The position numbers and the translations under genes were made by a program. Positions 6,843-15,015 of a DNA stretch of 64,000 nucleotides are shown piece by piece (positions within the stretch are counted from its first letter, which is position 1; every line of letters starts with the position of its first letter). The stretch is from Cupriavidus consociatus (GTDB lineage Bacteria > Pseudomonadota > Gammaproteobacteria > Burkholderiales > Burkholderiaceae), in contig NZ_JAGIQA010000035.1 of assembly GCF_017814975.1 (NCBI RefSeq), forward strand, positions 1-64,000, given 5' to 3'. Below the pieces are notes generated by a model. It ran no database searches and was not told the origin of the DNA. It saw only the letters and a program-made list of their open reading frames with translations.

Positions 6843-9464
6843 TTACAGCACCACGTTCACCAGCCGGCCCGGCACCACCACGATCTTCTTGGGCGCCTTG
6901 CCTTCGGCAAACTTGGCCACGGTCTCGCAGCCGGCGGCGGCCGCCTCGATCGCGGCGCGGTCGGCGCTGGCCGGCACCGTGATGCTGCCGCGCACCTTGC
7001 CGTTGATCTGCAGCACCAGCTCGATCTCGCTGCGCACCAGCGCGGCTTCATCGACCTGCGGCCACGGCGCGTCGAGCAGGTCGCCGGATTCGGCGGCGAA
7101 GCCCAGCTGGTCCCACAGGCCGTGGGTGATGTGCGGCACCACCGGGTAGAGCACACGCAGCAGGATGCCGAAACACTCGCGGCGCGCGGCCGGCGAAGCG
7201 GTCTTGGCGTCTTCCAGCGCGTTCAGCATCTTCATCGTGGCCGAAACCACGGTGTTGTACTGGATGCGCTGGTAGTCGTAGTTGGCTTGCTTGAGCACGC
7301 CATGGATCTCCCGGCGCAGCCCGGCATCATCGGCCGTGATGGCACTGCCGGCGCCATCGCGCAGCGCGGCGGCGTTGGCATAGCCATAGTTCCACACACG
7401 GCGCAGGAAGCGCGACGCGCCCTCCACGCCCGAGCCGCTCCACTCCAGCTGCTGCTCGGGCGGCGCGGCGAACATCACGAACAGGCGCGCGGTATCGGCG
7501 CCGTACTGGTCAATCAGCGCCTGCGGGTCGATGCCGTTGTTCTTGGACTTCGACATCTTCTCGATGCCGCCGATCACCACCGGCTGGCCGTCGGCCTTCA
7601 GCGTGGCGCCCACCGGGCGGCCGCGCTCGTCGGTCTGCACGTCCACGTCGGCCGGGTTGTACCAGTGCTTCTTGCCCGAGACGTCTTCGCGATAGAAGGT
7701 CTCGTTCAGCACCATGCCCTGCGTCAGCAGGTTGGTGAAGGGTTCGTCGAACTTGACCAGGCCCAGGTCGCGCATGACCTTGGTCCAGAAGCGCGCGTAC
7801 AGCAGGTGCAGGATCGCGTGCTCGATGCCGCCGATGTACTGGTCCATCGGCATCCAGTAGTCGTTGCGGGCATCGACCATGGTGGCCGCGTCCGGGCAGG
7901 TATAGCGCATGTAGTACCAGCACGAATCGATGAAGGTATCCATCGTGTCGGTCTCGCGGCGCGCGGGCTTGCCGCAGGACGGGCAGGTGCATTGCAGGAA
8001 ACGCGGATCCTTGGCCAGCGGGTTGCCGGTACCGTCCGGCACCAGGTCTTCCGGAAGCACCACCGGCAGGTCCTGTTCAGGCACCGGCACCACGCCGCAG
8101 CTGTCGCAGTGGATCAGCGGAATCGGCGTACCCCAGTAGCGCTGGCGCGAGATGCCCCAGTCGCGCAGGCGCCAGGTGGTCTTCGTCTCGCCCAGGCCCA
8201 TCGCGCCCAGGTCGGCGGCGATCGCTTCCACCGCGGCCTGATAGCCCAGGCCGTCATACTTGCCGCTGTGGATGCAGGTGCCATTTTCCTTGTCGCCGTA
8301 CCATTCCTGCCAGGCTTCGGTCGAATACGGCTGGCCCTTCACGTCGATCACCTGCTTGATCGGCAGCTTGTACTTGTTGGCGAAGGCGAAGTCGCGCTCG
8401 TCATGCGCGGGCACGCCCATCACGGCGCCGTCGCCGTAGCTCATCAGCACGTAGTTGCCGACCCACACGTCGACCTTCTCGCCAGTCAGCGGGTGCACGA
8501 CCTGCAGGCCGGTCGGCATGCCCTTCTTCTCCATGGTCGCCATGTCGGCTTCCATGACCGAGCCGTGCTTGCATTCGTCGATGAAGGCAGCCAGCTCGGG
8601 ATTGTTCAGCGCGGCGTGCGTGGCCAGCGGGTGCTCGGCGGCGACCGCGCAGAAGGTCACGCCCATGATGGTGTCGGCGCGCGTGGTGAAGACGTAGAGC
8701 TTGCCGTCGTTGATCGGCTTGCCGTCTTCGCCCGGGATGTCATGGGTGAAGGCGAAGCGCACGCCCACGCTCTTGCCGATCCAGTTCTGCTGCATCACCT
8801 TGACGCGCTCGGGCCAGCCCAGGCCGTCCAGGTCGCCCAGCAATTCCTCCGCATACTCGGTGATGCGCAGGTAATACATCGGGATCTCGCGCTTTTCCAC
8901 CACGGCGCCAGAGCGCCAGCCGCGGCCGTCGATGACCTGCTCGTTGGCCAGCACGGTCTGGTCAACCGGATCCCAGTTGACGGTGCCGGTCTTGCGATAG
9001 GCGATGCCCTTTTCCAGCATCTTCAGGAACAGCCACTGGTTCCAGCGGTAGTAGTCCGGGCTGCAGGTGGCGACCTCGCGCGACCAGTCGATCGCCAGGC
9101 CCATCGACTGCATCTGCTTCTTCATGTAAGCGATGTTGTCGTAGGTCCAGGCGGCCGGCGCCACGCCGTTGTTCAGCGCCGCGTTTTCCGCCGGCATGCC
9201 GAAGGCGTCCCAGCCCATCGGCATCAGCACGTTGTTGCCGTTCATGCGCAGGTAGCGCGCCATCACATCGTTGATGGTGTAGTTGCGCACGTGGCCCATG
9301 TGCAGCTTGCCCGACGGGTACGGCAGCATCGAGCAGGCGTAGAACTTGGGCTTTTCCTTGCCGTCGGGGCCCGCTGCATGCTCCGACACGCGGTAGGCGT
9401 CGATGGCTTGCCAGTGCTGCTGGGCGGCTTGTTCAACGGCGGAAGGAAGGTATTTGTCTTGCAT
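6843..9464 (-). CDS. leuS: leucyl-tRNA synthetase
   Basis: 873 residues, full length. The class I HIGH motif is in PYPSGKLHMGHVRNY near residue 50 and the KMSKS loop in KMSKSKNNG. A CP1 editing insertion and a C-terminal anticodon/tRNA-binding domain follow the normal order. Start MQDKYLPSAVEQAAQQHW is typical. A perfect TATAAT lies on the minus strand at 9603-9608, about 140 bp upstream. It heads the leuS-lptE-holA group. Confidence 0.98.
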   Translation of the reverse strand: MQDKYLPSAVEQAAQQHWQAIDAYRVSEHAAGPDGKEKPKFYACSMLPYPSGKLHMGHVRNYTINDVMARYLRMNGNNVLMPMGWDAFGMPAENAALNNGVAPAAWTYDNIAYMKKQMQSMGLAIDWSREVATCSPDYYRWNQWLFLKMLEKGIAYRKTGTVNWDPVDQTVLANEQVIDGRGWRSGAVVEKREIPMYYLRITEYAEELLGDLDGLGWPERVKVMQQNWIGKSVGVRFAFTHDIPGEDGKPINDGKLYVFTTRADTIMGVTFCAVAAEHPLATHAALNNPELAAFIDECKHGSVMEADMATMEKKGMPTGLQVVHPLTGEKVDVWVGNYVLMSYGDGAVMGVPAHDERDFAFANKYKLPIKQVIDVKGQPYSTEAWQEWYGDKENGTCIHSGKYDGLGYQAAVEAIAADLGAMGLGETKTTWRLRDWGISRQRYWGTPIPLIHCDSCGVVPVPEQDLPVVLPEDLVPDGTGNPLAKDPRFLQCTCPSCGKPARRETDTMDTFIDSCWYYMRYTCPDAATMVDARNDYWMPMDQYIGGIEHAILHLLYARFWTKVMRDLGLVKFDEPFTNLLTQGMVLNETFYREDVSGKKHWYNPADVDVQTDERGRPVGATLKADGQPVVIGGIEKMSKSKNNGIDPQALIDQYGADTARLFVMFAAPPEQQLEWSGSGVEGASRFLRRVWNYGYANAAALRDGAGSAITADDAGLRREIHGVLKQANYDYQRIQYNTVVSATMKMLNALEDAKTASPAARRECFGILLRVLYPVVPHITHGLWDQLGFAAESGDLLDAPWPQVDEAALVRSEIELVLQINGKVRGSITVPASADRAAIEAAAAGCETVAKFAEGKAPKKIVVVPGRLVNVVL

Positions 9465-9602
9465 GGTCGGGACAGCTGTCAGGGCAACGATCAGGGCAGC
9501 GTCTGCGCGGCAACTGGCCTGCCGGCAGCCGCGGAAGCGTTGGAATGTAGGCGGCGGGCGCCAGTCTGGGCGCCCGTCCGGCGAGCAATGCTAAAGCAAT
9601 CG

Positions 9603-9608
9603 ATTATA
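9603..9608 (-). promoter_or_regulatory. candidate -10 element upstream of leuS
   Basis: A perfect TATAAT on the minus strand about 140 bp before the leuS start. No good -35 box at the proper distance is visible, so this is a weak call. Between it and leuS a GGGCGCC...GGCGCCC inverted repeat (about 9560-9580) could form a leader hairpin. Confidence 0.3.
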
Positions 9609-9642
9609 ACCGTGGCGCCAGCCCTGGCCGCCCCGGGGCGCC

Positions 9643-10440
9643 TTACTTCAGGCCCAGCACATCCTGCATGTCGAACAGGCCGTTTGGCTTGCCAGCCAGG
9701 AAACGGGCCGAACGCACGGCACCGTCAGCATAGGACTGGCGGCTGGACGACTTGTGGCTGATCTCGATGCGCTCGCCGATGCCGGCAAACATCACGGTGT
9801 GGTCGCCGACGATGTCGCCGCCGCGGATGGTGGCAAAGCCGATCGAATTGGGATCGCGCTCGCCCGTATGGCCTTCGCGGGCATAGACGGCGCAGGTCTT
9901 CAGGTCGCGGCCGAGCGCATCGGCGATCACTTCCCCCATCTTCAGCGCGGTGCCCGACGGTGCGTCCACCTTGAAGCGGTGATGGGCCTCGATCACCTCG
10001 ATGTCATAGCCGGTCGACAGCAGCCTGGCCGCCACTTCCAGCAGCTTGAAGGTGGCATTGACGCCAACGCTGAAGTTGGCGGCAAAGACGATGCCGATGG
10101 ACTTGGCGGCCTCGGCCAGCGCGGCCTTGCCGGCATCGTCGAAGCCGGTGGTGCCGACCACCATCTTGACGCCCAGCTTCTTCGCCGCGGCCAGGTGAGC
10201 CAGCGTGCCTTCCGGGCGGGTGAAATCGATCAGGCAGTCCGCGCCAGCCAGTCCGACTTCCAGGTCCGCCGTGATCGCCACGCCGGTAGTGCGGCCTAGG
10301 AACAGGCCCGCATCCTGGCCCAGCGCCGGCGAGCCCGGCAGATCTAGCGCGCCAGACAGCTTCACGCCCTCGGTGTTCAGCACTTGTTCGATCAGCATGC
10401 GGCCCATGCGGCCGGATGCGCCTGCGATGGCGATGTTCAT
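9643..10440 (-). CDS. dapB: 4-hydroxy-tetrahydrodipicolinate reductase
   Basis: 265 residues. The N-terminal NAD(P)-binding motif is IAGASGRMGRML. The active-site segment EAHHRFKVDAPSGTALKMGE lies at about residues 153-172 with the catalytic His pair and Lys. DapB catalyses the second committed step of lysine and meso-diaminopimelate synthesis. It lies 97 bp downstream of bamE, an order common in Burkholderiales. Confidence 0.97.
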   Translation of the reverse strand: MNIAIAGASGRMGRMLIEQVLNTEGVKLSGALDLPGSPALGQDAGLFLGRTTGVAITADLEVGLAGADCLIDFTRPEGTLAHLAAAKKLGVKMVVGTTGFDDAGKAALAEAAKSIGIVFAANFSVGVNATFKLLEVAARLLSTGYDIEVIEAHHRFKVDAPSGTALKMGEVIADALGRDLKTCAVYAREGHTGERDPNSIGFATIRGGDIVGDHTVMFAGIGERIEISHKSSSRQSYADGAVRSARFLAGKPNGLFDMQDVLGLK

Positions 10441-10537
10441 GGTGTCTGGCTCAGTGGAATTTGCGCAATACGCGAAAAGTGAATGGGCCGGTCATGACTG
10501 ACCGGCCCGGAACAGATGGCAAGCCGCGGACGGCGGC

Positions 10538-11188
10538 TCAGTTCGATTTGGAGGCGTCGGCGGGCGCGGTGGCCTGGGACGGGGCTGCGGCCGGCGGCGC
10601 TTCGGTCACGGGGGCCGCGGCGGCTGCGGGCGCGGGCGTCGCCGCCGGCGCGGCGGCCGGCTCGGTCGCCTGGCGCGGCACGAAATTTTCCACAGTGGTC
10701 TGCGGCTCAGCCTGGGCAGCGGCCGTGCTGCTGGTCGATATCTTGCCCGGGGTCTGGTCCTTCAGCGCCTTCTTCATGCCGTCAATCTCGGCGATCAGCT
10801 CGTATTCGGACGGCAGTTCATCGCCGCCAAACTTGACCAGGCGGTCGCCATCAAAAAAGACCGTATATCGGCGCTGCTGCACCACCGGGGTGTTGCCGCG
10901 GCGGAACGAGAACACGTAGTCCCAGCGGTTGGCGTGGAACACGTCGGTCAGCAGCGGCGTGCCGAGCAGGAATTTGACCTGCTCGCGCGTCATGCCTTCG
11001 CGCAGCTGCGAAGCGGCCTCGCGGGACACGAAGTTGCCCTGCACGATGTTGATCCGGTACGGCGTGATGGCGTTGGCTACCTTGCGCGAGGTGGAATCGT
11101 AGGCCGAGCAGGCGCCGGCCAGCAGTGCCGCGGCCAGCAGGGAAACAACCAGCGTCGGGCGCATGGCGGACGAACGGATATAACGCAT
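10538..11188 (-). CDS. bamE: outer membrane assembly lipoprotein BamE with long Ala/Pro-rich tail
   Basis: 216 residues. The lipobox LLAGAC puts the lipidated Cys at 27. The SmpA/OmlA domain follows, with INIVQGNFVSREAASQLREGMTREQVKFLLGTPLL being diagnostic. BamE is an accessory lipoprotein of the BAM complex. The last about 60 residues are Ala/Pro/Thr rich and low complexity, so this protein is longer than E. coli BamE (113 aa). The ATG at 11188 gives a proper signal peptide. It is divergent from fur, the usual arrangement in beta- and gammaproteobacteria. Confidence 0.93.
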   Translation of the reverse strand: MRYIRSSAMRPTLVVSLLAAALLAGACSAYDSTSRKVANAITPYRINIVQGNFVSREAASQLREGMTREQVKFLLGTPLLTDVFHANRWDYVFSFRRGNTPVVQQRRYTVFFDGDRLVKFGGDELPSEYELIAEIDGMKKALKDQTPGKISTSSTAAAQAEPQTTVENFVPRQATEPAAAPAATPAPAAAAAPVTEAPPAAAPSQATAPADASKSN

Positions 11189-11431
11189 GTATCTCGCTTC
11201 CGGGAGGGAAAGGGAAAGTACGGAAAGCACCGCGGAAGACCGGCGCAGCAAGCGCTGCAAGAGCCGGTTACAACACATGCGCACGGGGCGCCTGCCGCGG
11301 CAACCACATGGGACCGACCGCAAATGCCTGAGGCGCGTTGCCCACATGGGACATGGCACCGCGGGCGACTTTTGCTGTCAAAACCCTTATGATTCAACTA
11401 TCCAGACATTGTACTCTAGGGAGTCACGCCC

Positions 11432-11863
11432 ATGCCGAGTCCGGCGGACCTCAAGAATATCGGCCTGAAGGCGACGGTGCCCAGGCTAAAGATTCTTGAA
11501 ATTTTTCAGACCAGCGAACAGCGCCACCTGAGCGCGGAAGACGTCTACCGTATCCTGCTGAACGAGCATATGGATATCGGCCTTGCAACCGTCTACCGCG
11601 TGCTGACCCAGTTCGAACAGGCAGGCCTGCTGTCGCGCAACAACTTTGAATCCGGCAAGGCCATTTTCGAACTCAACGAAGGCAAGCACCACGACCACCT
11701 GGTGTGCCTCGATTGCGGTCGCGTCGAAGAATTCTTCGATTCCGAAATCGAGCAACGCCAGCAAAGCATTGCGCGTGAGCGCGGCTTTACCCTGCAGGAA
11801 CACGCACTGTCGCTGTACGGCAACTGCACTAAAACGAACTGTCCCCACAGACCCAAACGATAA
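11432..11863 (+). CDS. fur: ferric uptake regulator
   Basis: 143 residues. An N-terminal winged helix covers about residues 1-80. The metal-binding segment GKHHDHLVCLDCGRVEEF starts near residue 84, and a C-terminal CTKTNCPH follows. Fur represses iron-acquisition genes when loaded with Fe(II). It is transcribed away from bamE across a 243-bp intergenic region and closed by a strong terminator. A Fur-like site is visible at 52036-52055 in front of a siderophore receptor gene. Confidence 0.97.
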   Translation: MPSPADLKNIGLKATVPRLKILEIFQTSEQRHLSAEDVYRILLNEHMDIGLATVYRVLTQFEQAGLLSRNNFESGKAIFELNEGKHHDHLVCLDCGRVEEFFDSEIEQRQQSIARERGFTLQEHALSLYGNCTKTNCPHRPKR

Positions 11864-11904
11864 GCCGGCGCACGCACCGCGTAGCGCATCTGGCAAAAAC
11901 AAAA

Positions 11905-11930
11905 ACCGGCGCCGGGCGCCGGTTTTTTTT
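11905..11930. terminator. intrinsic terminator, bidirectional, between fur and LysR gene
   Basis: Perfect 9-bp stem ACCGGCGCC / GGCGCCGGT with a 1-nt centre, followed by eight T on the plus strand and preceded by an A-rich run on the other side. It can therefore end both fur and the converging LysR gene. Confidence 0.9.
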
Positions 11931-11947
11931 ATCGGTGCGCGCCGGGA

Positions 11948-12943
11948 TCAGCGCTCGCGCAGCGCTTGCAGGTCTTCTTCGGCGACCACGCGCGAGGGGC
12001 GCGATGCCGGCAGGCCTACGAATTCGGCCACCACCTGTCGGAACAGGTTGCGCGCCCATACCAGCATCGGATGAGTGTTGCGGCTGCGGTGCCAGAACAT
12101 GTTCAAACCGACCGTGGTGTTGAGTTCAGCCGGCAGCGGGAACGCCTTCAGGCCGTAGGTTTCGCAGGCCATGTCCTTGGTCAGGGCATTGACAGTGAAG
12201 ATCATGTCGGTCTGCGCGGCCATCTCGGCCTGGGCCCGCCACGAATGCACCGTCAGCGTCGCATTGCGCTTGAGGCCGCGCTGCTGCAGCGCGTAGTCGA
12301 GCGGGATCAGCGACGGCGCCGGACGGCCCGCGCCGCCGGAATGCGCCATGAAGATATGGCCGCAGTCCAGGTATTGCTCCAGCGTGCAGTGGTTCTTCAG
12401 CACCGGGTGGTTCTTGCGCGCGCACACCCAGAGGTTCAGCGATGTCACCATTTCCTCGACGATTTCCGGGTGCCGGGTCGGGAACGGGGAGAATGCCAGG
12501 TCCAGCTCGTTGGCGCGCATCGAGGCCACGTCGGCTTCCCAGGAATGGGACTCGACCAGCTTGATATGCAGGTCCGGCGCCAGCTGCTTGATACGCAGCA
12601 CGAAGCGGTTGAACACCGTGTCGCCCAGCTCTGCGGCAAAGCCGATGCTCAGCGTGCCGGTGGCTACCGCGGGATCGAAATTGTCGGCGTCGCCTTCGTT
12701 GATCGACGACCACAGGTCCAGCATGTCGCGGATCTTGGGCCCCAACTCCAGCGCGCGGGGGGTGGGCGTCAGGCCGTGCGGAACGCGGATAAAGAGAGGA
12801 TCGTCAAAAATCTCGCGCAACCGGCCCAGCGAATGCGACACTGCCGGCGCGGTCATATGCATCTTCTCCGCGACGTAAGTGGCGTTTCGCTTACTCAGCA
12901 GCTCGGTGAAGATCACTAAAAGCTTTGTGTCTACGTTCACCAT
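11948..12943 (-). CDS. LysR-family transcriptional regulator
   Basis: 331 residues. The N-terminal winged HTH is clear (ATYVAEKMHMTAPAVSHSLGRLREIFDDPLFIR, with the conserved PxFxR end), followed by a periplasmic-binding-type co-inducer domain. HTH wording and length resemble the NahR/LeuO-like branch. The divergent neighbour across a 300-bp region with paired inverted repeats is a flavin reductase, a plausible target. The ligand is unknown. Confidence 0.9.
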   Translation of the reverse strand: MVNVDTKLLVIFTELLSKRNATYVAEKMHMTAPAVSHSLGRLREIFDDPLFIRVPHGLTPTPRALELGPKIRDMLDLWSSINEGDADNFDPAVATGTLSIGFAAELGDTVFNRFVLRIKQLAPDLHIKLVESHSWEADVASMRANELDLAFSPFPTRHPEIVEEMVTSLNLWVCARKNHPVLKNHCTLEQYLDCGHIFMAHSGGAGRPAPSLIPLDYALQQRGLKRNATLTVHSWRAQAEMAAQTDMIFTVNALTKDMACETYGLKAFPLPAELNTTVGLNMFWHRSRNTHPMLVWARNLFRQVVAEFVGLPASRPSRVVAEEDLQALRER

Positions 12944-13243
12944 GATCAGGCCCAGGTCAGATTTTTCTTAGCAAAGATGGCCCCACCACTTGCACTGGCT
13001 GCACATCAGAGTTCAACGGCGTCTTGGTAGTGTAAGAGGAAAAAACAAGCTCGGAAAGCAAATTCGGCATTTCTGGAACGCCGGAGCTTGTCATATTTCC
13101 GAAAAATAGTGGCGTTTTTATGAAGTTGGTCTCATATACGCCCAATTTCTGGCTAGCGGCAGGCCGACGTGGCTCGGCGTATATTGGCAGTCGCCATCCC
13201 ATTTTTGTCATTCTTTTCCCAGGGCGCGGACGCGTCCGCCATC
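12944..13243. promoter_or_regulatory. divergent control region with two long-spaced inverted repeats
   Basis: The region is AT-richer than its neighbours. It contains ATATACGCC (13134-13142) mirrored by GGCGTATAT (13176-13184), 33 bp apart. It also contains ACAAGCTC (13045-13052) mirrored by GAGCTTGT (13084-13091). Such spaced dyads between a LysR gene and a divergent target fit tetramer binding sites. I see no credible gene in it. Confidence 0.5.
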
Positions 13244-13867
13244 ATGCCTGACTCCCAAACCGACCATTCCCGCCTTCCCGTCGAACTGCCCAAGGCCTAC
13301 CGCCTGCTCAACCACGGCCCGACCGTGCTGATCAGCGCGGCCGCCGGCGGCAAGCGCAATATCATGGCCGCCGCGTGGGCCATGCCGCTGGATTTCGCAC
13401 CGCCCAAGGTTGCAGTGGTGCTCGACAAGAGCACCTGGACCCGGCGCCTGCTGGAAGAAAGCGGCGAATTCGTGCTGCAGGTGCCCACCGTCAGCCAGGT
13501 CGACCTGACCGAGGCGCTTGGCTCCAGTTCCGGCCTGGCCCTGCTGGAGCAGGAAGGGACCGACAAGTTCGATGCCTACGGGCTGGGCACCTTTGCCGGC
13601 ACCGTCATCGGCGCGCCGCTGCTGGAAGGCTGCGCGGCCTGGCTCGAATGCAGGCTCCTGCCCGAGCCGGCGACGCAGCAGACCTATGACCTGTTCCTCG
13701 GTGAAGTGGTCGCCGCGCATGCGGATTCGCGCGTGTTCAGCAACGGGCGCTGGCATTTCGAGGGCCATGACGCGCTGCGCACCATCCACCATGTCGCTGG
13801 CGGCCACTTCCTGGTGGACGGCGCCGCGGTCGACGCGCGCCCGCTGGCGCCGCGCCAGGCCGGCTGA
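13244..13867 (+). CDS. flavin reductase family protein (FMN-binding split barrel)
   Basis: 207 residues. GPTVLISAAAGGKRNIMAAAWAMPLDFAPPKVAVVLDKSTWT is the typical start of the DIM6/NTAB flavin reductase-like family (split-barrel FMN binding), and EGCAAWLECRLL and a terminal VDGAAVDARPL follow. Members reduce flavin for a partner monooxygenase or act as flavoproteins of unknown role. The start at 13244 was chosen because the upstream in-frame extension is not protein-like. It is divergent from a LysR regulator and ends at a bidirectional terminator. Confidence 0.85.
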   Translation: MPDSQTDHSRLPVELPKAYRLLNHGPTVLISAAAGGKRNIMAAAWAMPLDFAPPKVAVVLDKSTWTRRLLEESGEFVLQVPTVSQVDLTEALGSSSGLALLEQEGTDKFDAYGLGTFAGTVIGAPLLEGCAAWLECRLLPEPATQQTYDLFLGEVVAAHADSRVFSNGRWHFEGHDALRTIHHVAGGHFLVDGAAVDARPLAPRQAG

Positions 13868-13889
13868 ACTGCCGCAGCACCCAACGAAA

Positions 13890-13915
13890 AACGCGCCCGA
13901 AGGCGCGTTTTTTTT
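13890..13915. terminator. intrinsic terminator between flavin reductase and gapA
   Basis: Stem ACGCGCC / GGCGCGT with CGAA tetraloop, flanked by an A run before and eight T after. It serves the plus-strand flavin reductase gene and the converging gapA. Confidence 0.9.
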
Positions 13916-13932
13916 CCGCAAGGACAGCCGGA

Positions 13933-14931
13933 TTACTTGGCCACCACGCGTGCCATTTCCAGGCACTTGTTCGAGTAGCCCCACTCGTTGTCGTACCAGC
14001 TCACGACCTTGATGAAGGTGCCGTCCAGCGCGATGCCGGCTTCGGCGTCGAAGATCGAGGTGCGTGCATCGCCGCGGAAGTCCGTGGCAACAACCTTGTC
14101 TTCGGTGTAGCCCAGCACGCCCTTCAGGGCGCCTTGGCTCTGGGCCTTCATCTCGGCACAGATTTCTTCGTACGAAGCGGACTTTTCCAGCTCGACGGTC
14201 AGGTCGACCACCGACACATCGGAGGTCGGCACGCGGAACGACATGCCGGTCAGCTTCTTGTTCAGCTGCGGGATCACCACGCCCACGGCCTTGGCGGCGC
14301 CGGTCGACGACGGGATGATGTTTTCCAGGATGCCGCGGCCGCCGCGCCAGTCCTTGTTGGACGGGCCGTCAACGGTCTTCTGCGTGGCGGTGGCAGCGTG
14401 CACCGTGGTCATCAGGCCGCGCTTGATGCCCCACTTGTCGTTCAGCACCTTGGCCACCGGGGCCAGGCAGTTCGTGGTGCAGCTGGCGTTCGAGATGATC
14501 GCTTCGCCCTTGTACGTCTCGTGGTTCACGCCGTACACGAACATCGGGGTGTCGTCCTTCGACGGAGCCGACATGATCACCTTCTTGGCGCCCGCGTCGA
14601 TGTGCTTCTGCGCGCCTTCCTTGGTCAGGAAGATGCCGGTCGACTCGATCACCACGTCGGCGCCGACTTCGCCCCACTTCAGCTCGGCCGGGTCCTTGAC
14701 CGCGGTCAGGCGGATCTTCTTGCCGTTGACGACCAGGGTGTTGCCGTCGACCGACACTTCGCCGTCAAAACGGCCGTGCACCGAGTCGTACTTCAGCATG
14801 TAGGCCAGGTAGTCGGGCTCGAGCAGGTCGTTGATGGCAACGACTTCGATGTCCTTGAAGTTGGCGGCGGCGGCGCGGAACACCATGCGTCCGATGCGGC
14901 CGAAGCCGTTGATGCCGATCTTGATGGTCAT
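13933..14931 (-). CDS. gapA: glyceraldehyde-3-phosphate dehydrogenase, type I
   Basis: 332 residues. The start MTIKIGINGFGRIGRMVFRA is the standard NAD-binding N-terminus. The catalytic Cys is in SNASCTTNCLAP near residue 152 and the substrate site in ATQKTVDGPSNKDWRGGR. It serves glycolysis and gluconeogenesis, and in autotrophs also feeds the Calvin cycle. It lies 84 bp downstream of tkt on the same strand and is probably co-transcribed. The ATG at 14931 was chosen over the longer open frame because the family starts there. Confidence 0.98.
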   Translation of the reverse strand: MTIKIGINGFGRIGRMVFRAAAANFKDIEVVAINDLLEPDYLAYMLKYDSVHGRFDGEVSVDGNTLVVNGKKIRLTAVKDPAELKWGEVGADVVIESTGIFLTKEGAQKHIDAGAKKVIMSAPSKDDTPMFVYGVNHETYKGEAIISNASCTTNCLAPVAKVLNDKWGIKRGLMTTVHAATATQKTVDGPSNKDWRGGRGILENIIPSSTGAAKAVGVVIPQLNKKLTGMSFRVPTSDVSVVDLTVELEKSASYEEICAEMKAQSQGALKGVLGYTEDKVVATDFRGDARTSIFDAEAGIALDGTFIKVVSWYDNEWGYSNKCLEMARVVAK

Positions 14932-15015
14932 GACTGTCTCTCCTGAGGATCGATGAAAACCGGTGGGCGCCGCTGCTGCCGCGCGGCGCACCGCGCGGCT
15001 CCAGCACCCGGATGC

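Noticed and set aside
6684..9761. 1025-codon open frame on the plus strand opposite leuS
   Set aside because: It is the antisense shadow of leuS in GC-rich DNA; the translation is His/Gly/Val/Asp-rich nonsense, while the minus strand encodes an intact synthetase.
12957..13211. 84-codon minus-strand frame between the LysR and flavin reductase genes
   Set aside because: No ribosome site, no domain, and it covers the divergent control region with its inverted repeats.
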